The notes under the pieces: model-generated
What the model was told of the DNA's origin: nothing
The model's database searches: none
What the model saw: the letters and a program-made list of their open reading frames with translations, nothing else
Assembly (NCBI GenBank): GCA_937996655.1
Contig: CALKUK010000011.1
Coordinates: 62,001-126,000 of the forward strand
From: an uncultured Sphingomonadaceae bacterium
Lineage (GTDB): Bacteria; Pseudomonadota; Alphaproteobacteria; Sphingomonadales; Sphingomonadaceae
DNA: 64,000 bases
Reading direction: 5' to 3'
In this document: one piece after another, positions 1 through 8,456 of the stretch
How the letters are laid out: each line of letters begins with the position of its first letter
Numbering within the stretch: position 1 is the first letter of the stretch
Program-made: the position numbers and the translations under genes

Positions 1-1
1 C

Positions 2-292
2 CGCGGCGGTGAGAACATCTCGTCAAAGGAAGTCGAGAACATCCTGATGCGCCATCCGTCGGTTGCGGAAGCAGCCGTTGTCGCTGCGCCCGACGCGCGC
101 ATGGGGGAGGTGGCGCGCGCCTGTGTCGTCCTGCGCGCCGGTTGCACGCTCGACCTGGAAGGTGTCCGCGACTTTTTCCAGTCGGCCGGCATCGCCCGCC
201 AGAAGACGCCCGAACGGTTAACCGTGCTGGACGCCTTGCCGCGCAACGCGTCCGGAAAAGTGCTCAAGCATGTTTTGAGAGAAGCCGCATAA
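2..292 (+). CDS. Acyl-CoA synthetase (AMP-forming), C-terminal end only
   Basis: The gene enters from the left edge of the window, so only its last 96 residues are visible. They carry the hinge motif RGGENISSKEVE and, near the end, NASGKVLKHVLR, whose lysine completes adenylation in the ANL superfamily of acid-CoA ligases. The part seen is the small mobile C-terminal domain of an enzyme that makes acyl-CoA from a carboxylic acid, ATP and CoA. The stop lies 12 bases from the convergent stop of the alpha/beta hydrolase gene. Substrate cannot be inferred from this fragment. Confidence 0.9.
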   Translation, partial: RGGENISSKEVENILMRHPSVAEAAVVAAPDARMGEVARACVVLRAGCTLDLEGVRDFFQSAGIARQKTPERLTVLDALPRNASGKVLKHVLREAA

Positions 293-303
293 CCCGCTGA
301 ATA

Positions 304-1176
304 TCAAAGAAATTCGTTCAACGCAGCCATGAACCGTTCGTACTGATCATGGTGCAGCCAGTGGCCGGCCTGTTCAAACTCAGTCACTTGAACATTGGGG
401 CCGAACTGCGCAATGTGGCCGTCCTTTGCAGGGTTGGATGCCCAGCTTTCGGCGCCATAAAGCAAGAGGGTCGGGCAGGTGATCGCTCCCCATAGGCGCT
501 GAACCTCTTCACGCGGAATGTCGAACGGAGACCAGAAGTTCAGGTGCGGATCGAACTTCCATGTGAAGGTTCCGTCCTCATTCCGGTTGACGCCCTGTTG
601 GGTCAGATGGCGTGCCTGCTCATCGGTCAGATAAGCGTTTTCCGCCTTCATTCTCGCCAGCGCCTCGTCGATACTGGCATATCGCTTCGGCAGACGGCCG
701 GCCGCAGCCCGTTTGCTGTCCATCCAGTCGCGCACCCGGTCTGCAAAGGGTGTCTCGTCCATCTGTCGCTGCATGTCGGGTGACGGGCCGAGGCCTTCGA
801 TCGCGACCAGTTTGCGGACCTTGTCGGGAAACAGGCCGGTATACCGCAAGCTGACGTTTCCGCCCATGGAGTGGGAGACGATCGTCACGGGTGCCAAATC
901 CAGCAAGTGGATCAGGTGCGACAAGTCATAGACCATGTCCATCGTCGCGTAATTGCCGTCCGCAGCCCATTGACTGTCACCATGGCCACGCTGATCAAGC
1001 GCGATGACGTGCCACTTCCTCGACAGTTCCTGCGCCACCCAGTCCCAACTGCGGCAATGGTCTCGGCCCCCGTGCACGAGCAGCAGGGGCGGTGCAGCAT
1101 TGTTCCCCCAGTCCGCATAATGCAGTCTGACCCGCTGGGAGATGAAATATTGGGATGTCGGTCCGTGTATCGTCAT
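304..1176 (-). CDS. Alpha/beta hydrolase
   Basis: A 290-residue alpha/beta-hydrolase-fold protein. It shows the oxyanion-loop HGG near residue 35, the nucleophile elbow VSHSMGGN with Ser103, and a C-terminal AGHWLHHDQ that supplies the catalytic histidine, so the triad looks intact. I chose ATG 1176 (MTIHGPTS): the frame is open further upstream, but that part overlaps the end of the dehydrogenase gene and does not look like protein of this family. It is the last gene of a minus-strand operon of CoA-ester enzymes. Ester or thioester hydrolysis, or C-C bond hydrolysis of a ring-cleavage product, are all possible; the sequence does not decide. Confidence 0.85.
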   Translation of the reverse strand: MTIHGPTSQYFISQRVRLHYADWGNNAAPPLLLVHGGRDHCRSWDWVAQELSRKWHVIALDQRGHGDSQWAADGNYATMDMVYDLSHLIHLLDLAPVTIVSHSMGGNVSLRYTGLFPDKVRKLVAIEGLGPSPDMQRQMDETPFADRVRDWMDSKRAAAGRLPKRYASIDEALARMKAENAYLTDEQARHLTQQGVNRNEDGTFTWKFDPHLNFWSPFDIPREEVQRLWGAITCPTLLLYGAESWASNPAKDGHIAQFGPNVQVTEFEQAGHWLHHDQYERFMAALNEFL

Positions 1177-1240
1177 GGTTTTGGGTCGTTCCTGTGACAG
1201 CGCGTGGCCTGCGTTGCACGAGGCGCCGCCCGCTATCAAT

Positions 1241-2284
1241 TCAAAGCGTGGCCATGTCGATGACGAAACGATATTTGACGTCAGCTTTTTCCATCCGATC
1301 ATAAGCGTGATTGATTTCATCCATGCGGATCATTTCGCATTCCGGAAGGATCTGCTTTTCGGCGCAGAAATCCAAAAGCTCCTGCGTCTCGCTGATCCCA
1401 CCTATTGCCGAACCGGCAATCGACTTGCGCCCACCGAGCAGCAAGCCGGAATGATAGCCCGGCATCTGATCAACCGCACCGACGATGACGAGATTGCCTG
1501 ACGGGCGGAGGAGGCGGAGGTAGGGTTGAAGATCGTGTGCCACTGGAATGGTGTCGAGGATAAAGTCGAACTGCCCAGTGGCCGCCTTCATGGCATCCGC
1601 GTCAGTTGAAATCAGGACATGCTGCGCGCCAAGCGTCTGCGCGTCTGCGGCCTTGCCGGGGGAGGTGGTGATCATGGTCACGTCCGCCCCAAGACCCACA
1701 GCCAGCTTAACGCCCATATGCCCCAGCCCGCCCAGGCCGACGACACCGGCCTTGGTTCCCGGGCCGACCTTCCAATGACGGAGCGGCGAATAGGTCGTTA
1801 TCCCTGCGCACAAAAGCGGGGCGGCGCGCGCGGGATCAAGGCCTTCCGGAATGCGCAAAACGAACTTGTCGCGAACGACGATGGATTTGGCATAGCCACC
1901 ATAGGTCGGCGCGCCGTCACGGGCGTCACGGCTGTTATATGTGCCGACGCCCTTTGAACAATATTGCTCCAGCCCATCATGGCATTGGCCGCAGGACAAG
2001 CATGCATCAACGAGGCAGCCGACGGCGACGCGGTCGCCGGGACGGATGTTTGTCACGTCGGAACCCACGTGGCGAACTGTGCCGACGATTTCATGGCCGG
2101 GAACAACGGGGTAGTGCGTGCGTCCCCAATCGTTTCGCGCGGTGTGCAGGTCTGAGTGGCAGACACCGCAATAGTCGATTGAGATGTCGACGTCGTCGGC
2201 CCGCAAGGCGCGCCGATCAATGTGCATCGGATTGACGCCCGAGTCAGGGGCTGTGGCGCCCCATGCGGCAGTAGGATGGGTCAT
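1241..2284 (-). CDS. Zinc-dependent alcohol dehydrogenase, cinnamyl-alcohol-dehydrogenase-like MDR family
   Basis: A 347-residue medium-chain dehydrogenase that should interconvert an alcohol and an aldehyde with NAD(P). Catalytic-zinc ligands are visible as C42 (in CGVCHSDLH), the H64-E65 pair and C159. The structural-zinc lobe has C95, C98, C101 and C109. The nucleotide-binding fold carries VVGLGGLGHMG around residue 181. Its ATG overlaps the stop of the upstream acyl-CoA dehydrogenase by four bases (ATGA), which fixes the start and implies translational coupling; an open extension upstream is ignored. The closest family type is YahK/CAD-like, broad-range aldehyde reductases. Confidence 0.9.
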   Translation of the reverse strand: MTHPTAAWGATAPDSGVNPMHIDRRALRADDVDISIDYCGVCHSDLHTARNDWGRTHYPVVPGHEIVGTVRHVGSDVTNIRPGDRVAVGCLVDACLSCGQCHDGLEQYCSKGVGTYNSRDARDGAPTYGGYAKSIVVRDKFVLRIPEGLDPARAAPLLCAGITTYSPLRHWKVGPGTKAGVVGLGGLGHMGVKLAVGLGADVTMITTSPGKAADAQTLGAQHVLISTDADAMKAATGQFDFILDTIPVAHDLQPYLRLLRPSGNLVIVGAVDQMPGYHSGLLLGGRKSIAGSAIGGISETQELLDFCAEKQILPECEMIRMDEINHAYDRMEKADVKYRFVIDMATL

Positions 2285-3171
2285 GCGGCTTCCTTCAACA
2301 GATGGGAGGTCGAAACAGGCGCGATGAACGACAGGAGATGCGCGCGTTTCAGACAATAATGCGGATAGGCTTCGTCTGTCATGCCGATACCGCCATGCAC
2401 CTGAATGTTGGCACGGCCATTTTCCAGCGCCGCCTGATCAGCGAGCCGCTTTGCCGCCGCCACATGAAATGCGCTGTCGGCCTCGTCTGCATCGAGCGCA
2501 CATGCCGCAAAATAGAGTTGCGACCGCGCCACGGCGCAGCGCACGGCCATGTCGGAACAGATGTGCTTCAGGGATTGGAACCAGCCAATCGGGCGGTCAA
2601 ATTGCTCGCGGATCTTGGCATAATCCGCGGCCATGTCTCGCGCTGCATCGGCGCAGCCCAAGGCAAACGCCGCCGCAAGCAACTGCAAATGGCGCCTTGC
2701 ACGCGGATCGCCAATGACATTGGGCGTAAGGGCAAGGTCGATCACGCTCAGGGATGCGCTCAAATCCAGTCCGGACTGCATGTCCATCCTGCCGGGCAAC
2801 ATGATGATCCCGGCATCTTCACCCCAGACGCCAAGGGCCGCCGTCGTGTCTTCCGCATCAAACACACGGACTTTGTCGGCCGCCGGCAAGGCGAGTGCCG
2901 TCTTGCCGCCACCAACCCAGCGGGCCGCAACGGCGCTGGCGAGTAGCCCGACCGGCGCGAGGAAACGACCGAGCTCTGCAAACACCAGCGCTTCGGTCGC
3001 GTGGTCAAGACCCATGTCCGGCGCAGTCATAGCGGTCCAGCCCATCGCTTCCAGCTGTTGCCACAGACCAAGCGGGCGCGATGTCGCGCCGTCCAGCGGC
3101 ATGTTGTCGCGGCACCAGTCGGCTGTGGCCACGCGGAGGGCCTCTTGATCGGCGTCGGGTGTCAGGTCCAT
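2281..3171 (-). CDS. Short acyl-CoA dehydrogenase-like subunit
   Basis: At 296 residues it is well short of the usual 370-400 for acyl-CoA dehydrogenases. The N-terminal helical domain (about 1-110) and the C-terminal helical domain (about 150-296, with REQFDRPIGWFQSLKH and HGGIGMTDEAYPHY) are recognisable, while the middle beta domain is nearly absent. This is the profile of the reduced partner in heteromeric acyl-CoA dehydrogenases of steroid and isoprenoid side-chain catabolism (ChsE-type). It is four bases from the full-length dehydrogenase gene, so I infer a heteromer that oxidises a bulky acyl-CoA at the alpha-beta bond using FAD. Alone it is unlikely to be active. Confidence 0.85.
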   Translation of the reverse strand: MDLTPDADQEALRVATADWCRDNMPLDGATSRPLGLWQQLEAMGWTAMTAPDMGLDHATEALVFAELGRFLAPVGLLASAVAARWVGGGKTALALPAADKVRVFDAEDTTAALGVWGEDAGIIMLPGRMDMQSGLDLSASLSVIDLALTPNVIGDPRARRHLQLLAAAFALGCADAARDMAADYAKIREQFDRPIGWFQSLKHICSDMAVRCAVARSQLYFAACALDADEADSAFHVAAAKRLADQAALENGRANIQVHGGIGMTDEAYPHYCLKRAHLLSFIAPVSTSHLLKEAA

Positions 3172-3174
3172 GGC

Positions 3175-4326
3175 TTACCTCGATTTGGGAAGGCCGAGCA
3201 GCCGCTCGCCAATGATGTCACGCTGGATCTGGGCCGTGCCGCCCGCGATCGTCGCGGCGAACCCGCGCAGATAACCCGCGACCAGATTGTCGTCGCCATA
3301 TCGGAAGTCGAGCGCTGCTTCGCCCATCAGCAGCACGCCGAGCCGTTCCAGCCGCTGCCCGAGTTCGGATGTGAACAGGCGGATGACCGATGCTTCCGGC
3401 CCCGGCTGCCCGGTGCGGACGACTTCGGAAATGTTGCGATAGGTCATCGCGCGCAGAGCCGCGACTTCGGCGCGCATCTGGGCGAGCTGGTCGGCAATCC
3501 GGTCATCCTTGATCATGCCATTGCCGCGCGCCATCGCGATCAGTTCATCCAGTTCCTGACCTTGCTTGACCTGATCAGCGATGAAGCCGGTGCCGCGTTC
3601 AAAGCTGAGGGTCGACATTGCAACCGACCAGCCATTGCCAAGCCCGCCAACGACATTGTCGATCGGGATGCGAACGTCATCGTAGAAGACCTGCGCGAAT
3701 TCCACCTGACCGCTAATTTTACGAATTGGGCGAATGGTGATGCCCGGCGCCTTCATGTCGCTGATGACCCAGCTCAACCCCTTGTGCCGAAGCAATCCTT
3801 CTTCGGTGCGAAGGACCAGTTCCTGCCAGTCTGCGACATGCGCAAAGCTCGTCCAGATTTTGGAGCCGTTGATGACGAGTTCGTTGCCGTCCACATGACC
3901 GCGCGTCTTGATCCCCGCAAGGTCGGACCCTGCGCCCGGCTCCGAAAAGCCCTGACACCAGATGGCTTCGCCTTTGAGGATGCGCGGCAGGTGGTAGGCC
4001 TTTTGCGCCGCGCTTGCGTTCATGATCAGCGTCGGGCCGCCATGGTTCACACCGACAAAATTCGCCCCGATCCAGGGGGCGTGTGCCTTGGCATATTCTT
4101 CCAGCCAGATGACCTGCTGGACTATGGAGAGCCCGCGTCCGCCATATTCGGTCGGCCAGTTGATGCCGGCCCAGCCTGCCTCAAACAGGCGGTGTTGCCA
4201 CGCCTTGTCGAAATCCAGTGCGTCACTGGCATTCAAAGGCCGCTTTTCGGCGGGCACATTGTCCTTGAGCCAGTCCCGGCACTCTTCCCGGAAACGGGCT
4301 TCTTCGGGCGAAAAGCTGATGTCCAT
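3175..4326 (-). CDS. Acyl-CoA dehydrogenase, full-length subunit
   Basis: A 383-residue flavoprotein with all three acyl-CoA dehydrogenase domains: N-terminal helices with NWPTEYGGRG, a middle beta domain with WCQGFSEPGAGSDLAG and IWTSFAHVADW, and C-terminal helices ending in AGGTAQIQRDIIGERLLGLP. The tail has GGT where mitochondrial enzymes have the EGT catalytic glutamate, as in many bacterial FadE proteins. It should dehydrogenate an acyl-CoA to the 2-enoyl-CoA, passing electrons to ETF. Its ATG touches the SDR stop, and the short partner subunit follows after three bases, so the two are likely one heteromeric enzyme. Confidence 0.93.
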   Translation of the reverse strand: MDISFSPEEARFREECRDWLKDNVPAEKRPLNASDALDFDKAWQHRLFEAGWAGINWPTEYGGRGLSIVQQVIWLEEYAKAHAPWIGANFVGVNHGGPTLIMNASAAQKAYHLPRILKGEAIWCQGFSEPGAGSDLAGIKTRGHVDGNELVINGSKIWTSFAHVADWQELVLRTEEGLLRHKGLSWVISDMKAPGITIRPIRKISGQVEFAQVFYDDVRIPIDNVVGGLGNGWSVAMSTLSFERGTGFIADQVKQGQELDELIAMARGNGMIKDDRIADQLAQMRAEVAALRAMTYRNISEVVRTGQPGPEASVIRLFTSELGQRLERLGVLLMGEAALDFRYGDDNLVAGYLRGFAATIAGGTAQIQRDIIGERLLGLPKSR

Positions 4327-5240
4327 CAGTTGGCCTTGTCACCGCGCGTTTTGGCAATGGCGGACTGTGCCGTCCCGCTTTCGCGCGCGCGCTGCCCGAA
4401 CTGTTCGCGGATCGGAACGAATTCCGGCATCACGAGGGACCGCCTGAGCCAGTTCGCGCCATCCAGAACGACGGTGTGGCCGGAAAGGTATGCGGCATAG
4501 GGCGAACACATGAAGGTCGCCATCCAGCCGAGTTCGCGGATCGCGCCGACGCGCTGTGCGGGAATGGTGCTGTCGCCGCGTTCTCCGACGCGGTGCTTGG
4601 TCATATGGTCGGGCAGGTCTTCATGCGGAAAGCGACCGGGGGCGAGGCAATTGACGCGGATTCCGTCGGGCGCCCATTCTACGGCAAGGCTTTGCGTCAG
4701 GTTGGTAACACCCGCCTTTGCCGCTGCCGAATGCGACGTGCCGGGGCCACCCGTCCAGCTATAGGTCGCGCCGATATTGAGGATCGCACCGGGCAACCCC
4801 GCCGCCAGACGCCGGATCGCGAATTCACGTGAACAGTTGTAGGTGCCCTTGAGCACGATATCGACCACGGTCCCAAATCCGTTGGGCGTCATTTCTTCGG
4901 CGGGCGCCGGGAAGTTTCCGGCGGCATTGTTGATCAACACATCGACCGAGCCAAGTTTGGCTTCGATCTCGTCAAACGCGGCCGCGATGGCTTCAGGATT
5001 GCGGATGTCGCATGCGACCGCAATCGCTTGTGCGCCGACTGATTCCATGGCTTCGACGCCTGCGGACAGGTGCTCCGGCTTCCGGCTGAGGATTGCGATC
5101 TTCGCGCCAAGCCGGGCAAATTCCAGCGCCATGCCTTTGCCAAGGCCAGTGCCGCCGCCGGTCACAGCGACGACCTGGCCCTCATAGGTGCCAGCGGGAA
5201 GGGCGGATGCGCCCAGCGGCGGGGGAGCGGGCAATGGCAT
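4326..5240 (-). CDS. SDR oxidoreductase, 2,4-dienoyl-CoA reductase / enoyl-CoA reductase-like
   Basis: A 304-residue short-chain dehydrogenase with the cofactor loop TGGGTGLGKG and the NNAAGNF motif typical of the dienoyl-CoA reductase branch. At the catalytic position it reads SHSAAAKAG, so the usual Tyr of YxxxK is missing while the Lys is kept; that is characteristic of the DECR-like branch rather than a defect. A C-terminal extension of about 45 residues follows the DGANWLRR segment. It lies between a crotonase and the dehydrogenase pair in one operon, which suits reduction of an unsaturated CoA ester. Start ATG 5240 was chosen because the open frame upstream overlaps the crotonase. Confidence 0.85.
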   Translation of the reverse strand: MPLPAPPPLGASALPAGTYEGQVVAVTGGGTGLGKGMALEFARLGAKIAILSRKPEHLSAGVEAMESVGAQAIAVACDIRNPEAIAAAFDEIEAKLGSVDVLINNAAGNFPAPAEEMTPNGFGTVVDIVLKGTYNCSREFAIRRLAAGLPGAILNIGATYSWTGGPGTSHSAAAKAGVTNLTQSLAVEWAPDGIRVNCLAPGRFPHEDLPDHMTKHRVGERGDSTIPAQRVGAIRELGWMATFMCSPYAAYLSGHTVVLDGANWLRRSLVMPEFVPIREQFGQRARESGTAQSAIAKTRGDKAN

Positions 5241-5241
5241 G

Positions 5242-6021
5242 TTATTTCCCCTTGAAAACCGGTGGACGCTTTTCGCGAAGGGCGGCGCGTGCCTCGGCAT
5301 AGTCTTCAGTCTTGAAGATGTAGCTTTGCGCCATCAGCTCCGCACGGGTGCCGGTGCGGATGGTTGGGCCATGCATCAGGTTGACCATGTCCTTGCCCAT
5401 GGCGAGATTGAGCGGCGGCTTTGACGCGATCGAGCGCGCGATGGACAGCGCCTTTTCGTCGAGTTCTTCAGGCGCAACGACGAAATCCACTGCGCCCCAT
5501 TCCAGCGCGGTCTGCGCGTCGATGCGGTCGCCGGAAAGCACAAGATATTTCGTGCGAGACGGGCCGATGAGCGCGGTCAACATCTGCGTCCCCCCGGTAT
5601 CGGGCAGCAGGCCATAGTTGATTTCCGGGAGCGCCATTTTGACCGTGGTGTCTGCCACGCGGATGTCGGCGGCCAGGGCCAGCTCACACCCGCCGCCGAT
5701 CGCACCGCCTTTGACAGCGGCGATGATCGGCTTGGTCGCATCCTGCATGCGCAACCGGCCTTCCTGAGCGCGACGGACGAAGTGATAATCGCTCTCGTCC
5801 CGCGCACGGTGGCCCAGCATCGTTGTGTCGCGACCCGAGCAGAAGGATTTGCCATTGGCGCGCAACAAGATGGCGCTCGACTCTGTTTCCTCAAGCGCCG
5901 CGAAGAGCAGCTCCCGAAACAGCTCTGACATGGCATCGTTCATCGCGTTGTGAACCTCGGGTCGGTTCAGCGTGATGATCCGCAGGCGGCCTTCCAGCGC
6001 GCTCAACACCTCTTCGGACAT
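5242..6021 (-). CDS. Enoyl-CoA hydratase/isomerase (crotonase family)
   Basis: A 259-residue crotonase with the oxyanion-hole loop SFCSGRDTTML and both catalytic-type glutamates: one in GGGCELALAADI, one in ALPEINYGLLP. It should hydrate or isomerise a 2-enoyl-CoA. It ends in the family-typical REKRPPVFKGK. It is the first gene of the six-gene minus-strand operon running down to 304. ATG 6021 is preceded by a GGAGAG ribosome-binding site; a TTG one codon earlier (6024) is an alternative. The repeated operator-like site at 6068-6083 lies about 50 bases upstream. Confidence 0.93.
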   Translation of the reverse strand: MSEEVLSALEGRLRIITLNRPEVHNAMNDAMSELFRELLFAALEETESSAILLRANGKSFCSGRDTTMLGHRARDESDYHFVRRAQEGRLRMQDATKPIIAAVKGGAIGGGCELALAADIRVADTTVKMALPEINYGLLPDTGGTQMLTALIGPSRTKYLVLSGDRIDAQTALEWGAVDFVVAPEELDEKALSIARSIASKPPLNLAMGKDMVNLMHGPTIRTGTRAELMAQSYIFKTEDYAEARAALREKRPPVFKGK

Positions 6022-6067
6022 CAACTCTCTCCAGTCTTGTTATGACCTGTGTGTCACAAGGTATTAT

Positions 6068-6083
6068 ACTAGGTCAACCAAGT
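6068..6083. promoter_or_regulatory. Operator-like site ACTAGGTCAACCAAGT
   Basis: A 16-bp imperfect palindrome (ACTAGGT / ACCAAGT around CA) upstream of the crotonase operon that starts at 6021. The ACTAGGTCAAC core recurs upstream of the genes at 11428 and 13113. No specific regulator can be assigned from sequence alone. Confidence 0.5.
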
Positions 6084-6102
6084 CCGGGCGCTGGATGACG
6101 CC

Positions 6103-7473
6103 TCATGCCTGATAAGCAGGGCGTCCCGCAATCAGTGTCAGAGCTACCGGGTTTTGGCCGTCCAATTGAGACAGTTGCTCGATCGGACGGTCGAGCAAGC
6201 ACAGGTCAGCTAGCATGCCTGATTGGATAATATCCGACCCCAGATAAAGGGAGAGTGCCTGCGTGAGCGACAGCGCCTCGTCTGGTCCAAGGGACGCGCA
6301 AGAGGCTGTTGTCCGACGCATGGCTGCGTCAATGGCCGCCCAAGGATCAATATCGCCATAAGGCGCGTCAGACCCGGCGTGCAGAGCAATGCCGGCATCC
6401 AAGAGCGAGCGCAGCCGGTAAAGATCGGGCAGGTCGTCCGGCTGGATTGTCGCCCGATACCGGTCCCCGCGCGTGCGCACAAAGCCGGGCTGCGATACAA
6501 CGGTCAGGCCTGCGGCAGCAATATCGGGGATGAGGGATTGCGGGATGACGCTGCCATGTTCGATGCGATCGCCCGCGCGTGCGCCGCCTGCGGCATCAAG
6601 CGCGGCGAGAAAGAACAGCAACTCTCCCAGCGTCACGCAATGCGCCGCGACCGATCGGCCCTGATGTCGGGCGGTCCGGATGCGTTCGGCGACAGCCTCA
6701 ACGTCCGGCAAGGCATTTTCGTCATACAGGAGTTTGAGCGGACCCGTGCGGTAATGGGGAGACGCGGGAACGTCTTCGCGGCCCATCACGGTGAGCTTTT
6801 GCAGCAGGTCGCCGCGTGCGATGGCGGTATCGAACAGCGCACCTTCCGCCGGGCCATTGCGCGCACCTGCGTCCGTCACCTCCGTAATGCCGAAACGGGC
6901 GAGGTCGCGGCTGATCAGCGCAAGGCTAGGCGCTGTCCCTCCGATTGCCTCGCGCAACCAGTCATCCCCGCGCCAGATGCGGCCCGTTGGCTGCCCGTTT
7001 GCATCACGCTCAACGCACTCCGGCCATGGGCCTGTGCCCAACATAACGAGTGCCATGCTGTTGAGCAGCCACAGACCGCCGGTCCGGGCCTGCACCCGCA
7101 AAGGGCGGTCGGACAGCCAGCCATCAAGAACCGCGCGGTCGGGCAGGGTGCCAGTTTCGATGAAACCCGTCGCACGCACCCAGACGTATGGCGCGCATCT
7201 CGCGGCAGCCGCGCGCAGAGCTTCTGAAATCTCTGTCGATGACCGCGCGTCTGAAAGGTCTACCGACTCTGCCTTGGCGGCCGTCGCAAACAGATGGATG
7301 TGGTGGTCGACAAGCCCAGGCAGAATATCCCGCCCGCCGCCCGCGATTTCCGGCCCGTCAACCGCCAAGGCCGGACCCATCGCTGCGATACGCCCATCCT
7401 TGATCGCGATGTCGGTCTCCTTGCCGCCAAAGGGACGGACCTGTCGCAAAATGAGGTCAACAATCGTCTTCAC
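6103..7473 (-). CDS. Metal-dependent amidohydrolase, YtcJ-like (amidohydrolase family 3)
   Basis: A 456-residue amidohydrolase-superfamily enzyme. It begins with the small beta-sandwich segment (ILRQVRPF, IAIKDGRIAAMGP) seen in cytosine-deaminase/YtcJ types, followed by the metal-binding GLVDHHIHLF, a later AAHCVTLGE and DRIEHGSVIP, and LHAGSDAPYGDIDPW near the end. Such enzymes hydrolyse C-N or C-O bonds of small ring or amide substrates. The likely start is GTG 7473, overlapping the previous stop as GTGA; the frame runs open further but inside the CoA-transferase gene. It closes the 11270-6103 operon, so it may act on the product of the CoA pathway. Substrate unknown. Confidence 0.85.
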   Translation of the reverse strand: MKTIVDLILRQVRPFGGKETDIAIKDGRIAAMGPALAVDGPEIAGGGRDILPGLVDHHIHLFATAAKAESVDLSDARSSTEISEALRAAAARCAPYVWVRATGFIETGTLPDRAVLDGWLSDRPLRVQARTGGLWLLNSMALVMLGTGPWPECVERDANGQPTGRIWRGDDWLREAIGGTAPSLALISRDLARFGITEVTDAGARNGPAEGALFDTAIARGDLLQKLTVMGREDVPASPHYRTGPLKLLYDENALPDVEAVAERIRTARHQGRSVAAHCVTLGELLFFLAALDAAGGARAGDRIEHGSVIPQSLIPDIAAAGLTVVSQPGFVRTRGDRYRATIQPDDLPDLYRLRSLLDAGIALHAGSDAPYGDIDPWAAIDAAMRRTTASCASLGPDEALSLTQALSLYLGSDIIQSGMLADLCLLDRPIEQLSQLDGQNPVALTLIAGRPAYQA

Positions 7474-8456
7474 CGCAAGCCGGTCCGTTTTGCATAGGTG
7501 GCGGCGGTCGGCGCCAGTGCCGCGTCGATCAGGCCACACTTACCCTCGATAAGTGCTTCGATAACACCGGTGGCCGCTTCAAGTCCGGTCAGGGGGTCAG
7601 CAAGTGCATCACCCATGAACATCGGCGCCTCCCGTGTTCCGGCAAGGAGCCCTCCGGCGGCAGCCGCATCATCGCCAAACCCCACGCGCAAGGCGTCATC
7701 CCCGCGCCAGCCATGGGCGGTGACGGCCACCCAGATCAGGCCGGGATGAAGGGTCGCCAACCGCGCCTCGCTCAGCCCTTTGCGGGCAAGGGCATGGGGA
7801 CGCCCGCTGGTGATGAGGACGTCCGCATCCGCGATCAGGTCAGTCAGGCGCGGATCGTCGAGCGCCATTTCGCAACGGTGTTTGTCCCCATTCAGCCATG
7901 CGTCAAACCGGGGGGCGACGCGTGCTGTCGGGTCCGGGCGCGTCGTGTTGTCGATGCGGGTGACATCCAATCCCGCTTTGGCGAGCAATCCGCCGCACAG
8001 GGGACCAGCCCAGAGAGCAGACAGATCAAGCGCCTTGGGACGCCGCGTGCGTCGCAAAGCTCCGGTCCAGATTGGCGGCTCGGCAGGTTTTGCTTCCCCG
8101 GCAATCGCGACGGGCAAATGCAGCGCGATTGCGCACGCCAGAAGCTCTTGCGCCGTCTGCGTCCGGGCATATTCCACAACAACGTCCCACGGATCCGCGT
8201 CCAATGCGCAGCCCGTCCAAGCCGGTACGCTGTCGCGATCCTCCTCGCGCGCAAGGTTGACCGCGATCCAGCCGTCACGTGTCTTGACCAGACGGCAGGT
8301 GCGATTCGTCGACCAGAGACCGGGCGCGCCGAATCCGTGCAATGGCTCACGCAAAAGGATGTCGTCCGGAGAGAGCGTGAGCGTACGGCCCATTGCGCTG
8401 GCTGCCTTGGACAATCGGTCCAAGGTGTCGGCAACTGCATCTGCCAGTTGGCTCAT
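7470..8456 (-). CDS. CaiB/BaiF family III CoA-transferase, apparently circularly permuted
   Basis: A 328-residue protein whose blocks are in reversed order relative to family III CoA-transferases. Residues about 45-120 (GAPGLWST, LVKTRDGWIAVNLA, ALHLPVAIAG) match what is normally the small domain after the active site. The N-terminal Rossmann-like block (KALDLSALWAGPLCGG, then LDVTRIDN) starts only at residue 141. The catalytic-type Asp is D287 in LADPLTGLEAATG, close to the C-terminus. Both ends are fixed by four-base overlaps (ATGA at 8453-8456 and GTGA at 7470-7473), so this is not a fragment of a larger gene. It likely moves CoA between acids or binds a CoA ester. Confidence 0.75.
   Translation of the reverse strand: MSQLADAVADTLDRLSKAASAMGRTLTLSPDDILLREPLHGFGAPGLWSTNRTCRLVKTRDGWIAVNLAREEDRDSVPAWTGCALDADPWDVVVEYARTQTAQELLACAIALHLPVAIAGEAKPAEPPIWTGALRRTRRPKALDLSALWAGPLCGGLLAKAGLDVTRIDNTTRPDPTARVAPRFDAWLNGDKHRCEMALDDPRLTDLIADADVLITSGRPHALARKGLSEARLATLHPGLIWVAVTAHGWRGDDALRVGFGDDAAAAGGLLAGTREAPMFMGDALADPLTGLEAATGVIEALIEGKCGLIDAALAPTAATYAKRTGLR

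Noticed and set aside
3001..4500. A 499-codon open frame on the plus strand
   Set aside because: It lies antisense to two clear acyl-CoA dehydrogenase genes, has low-complexity Arg/His-rich translation, and no family motif; it is a high-GC shadow.
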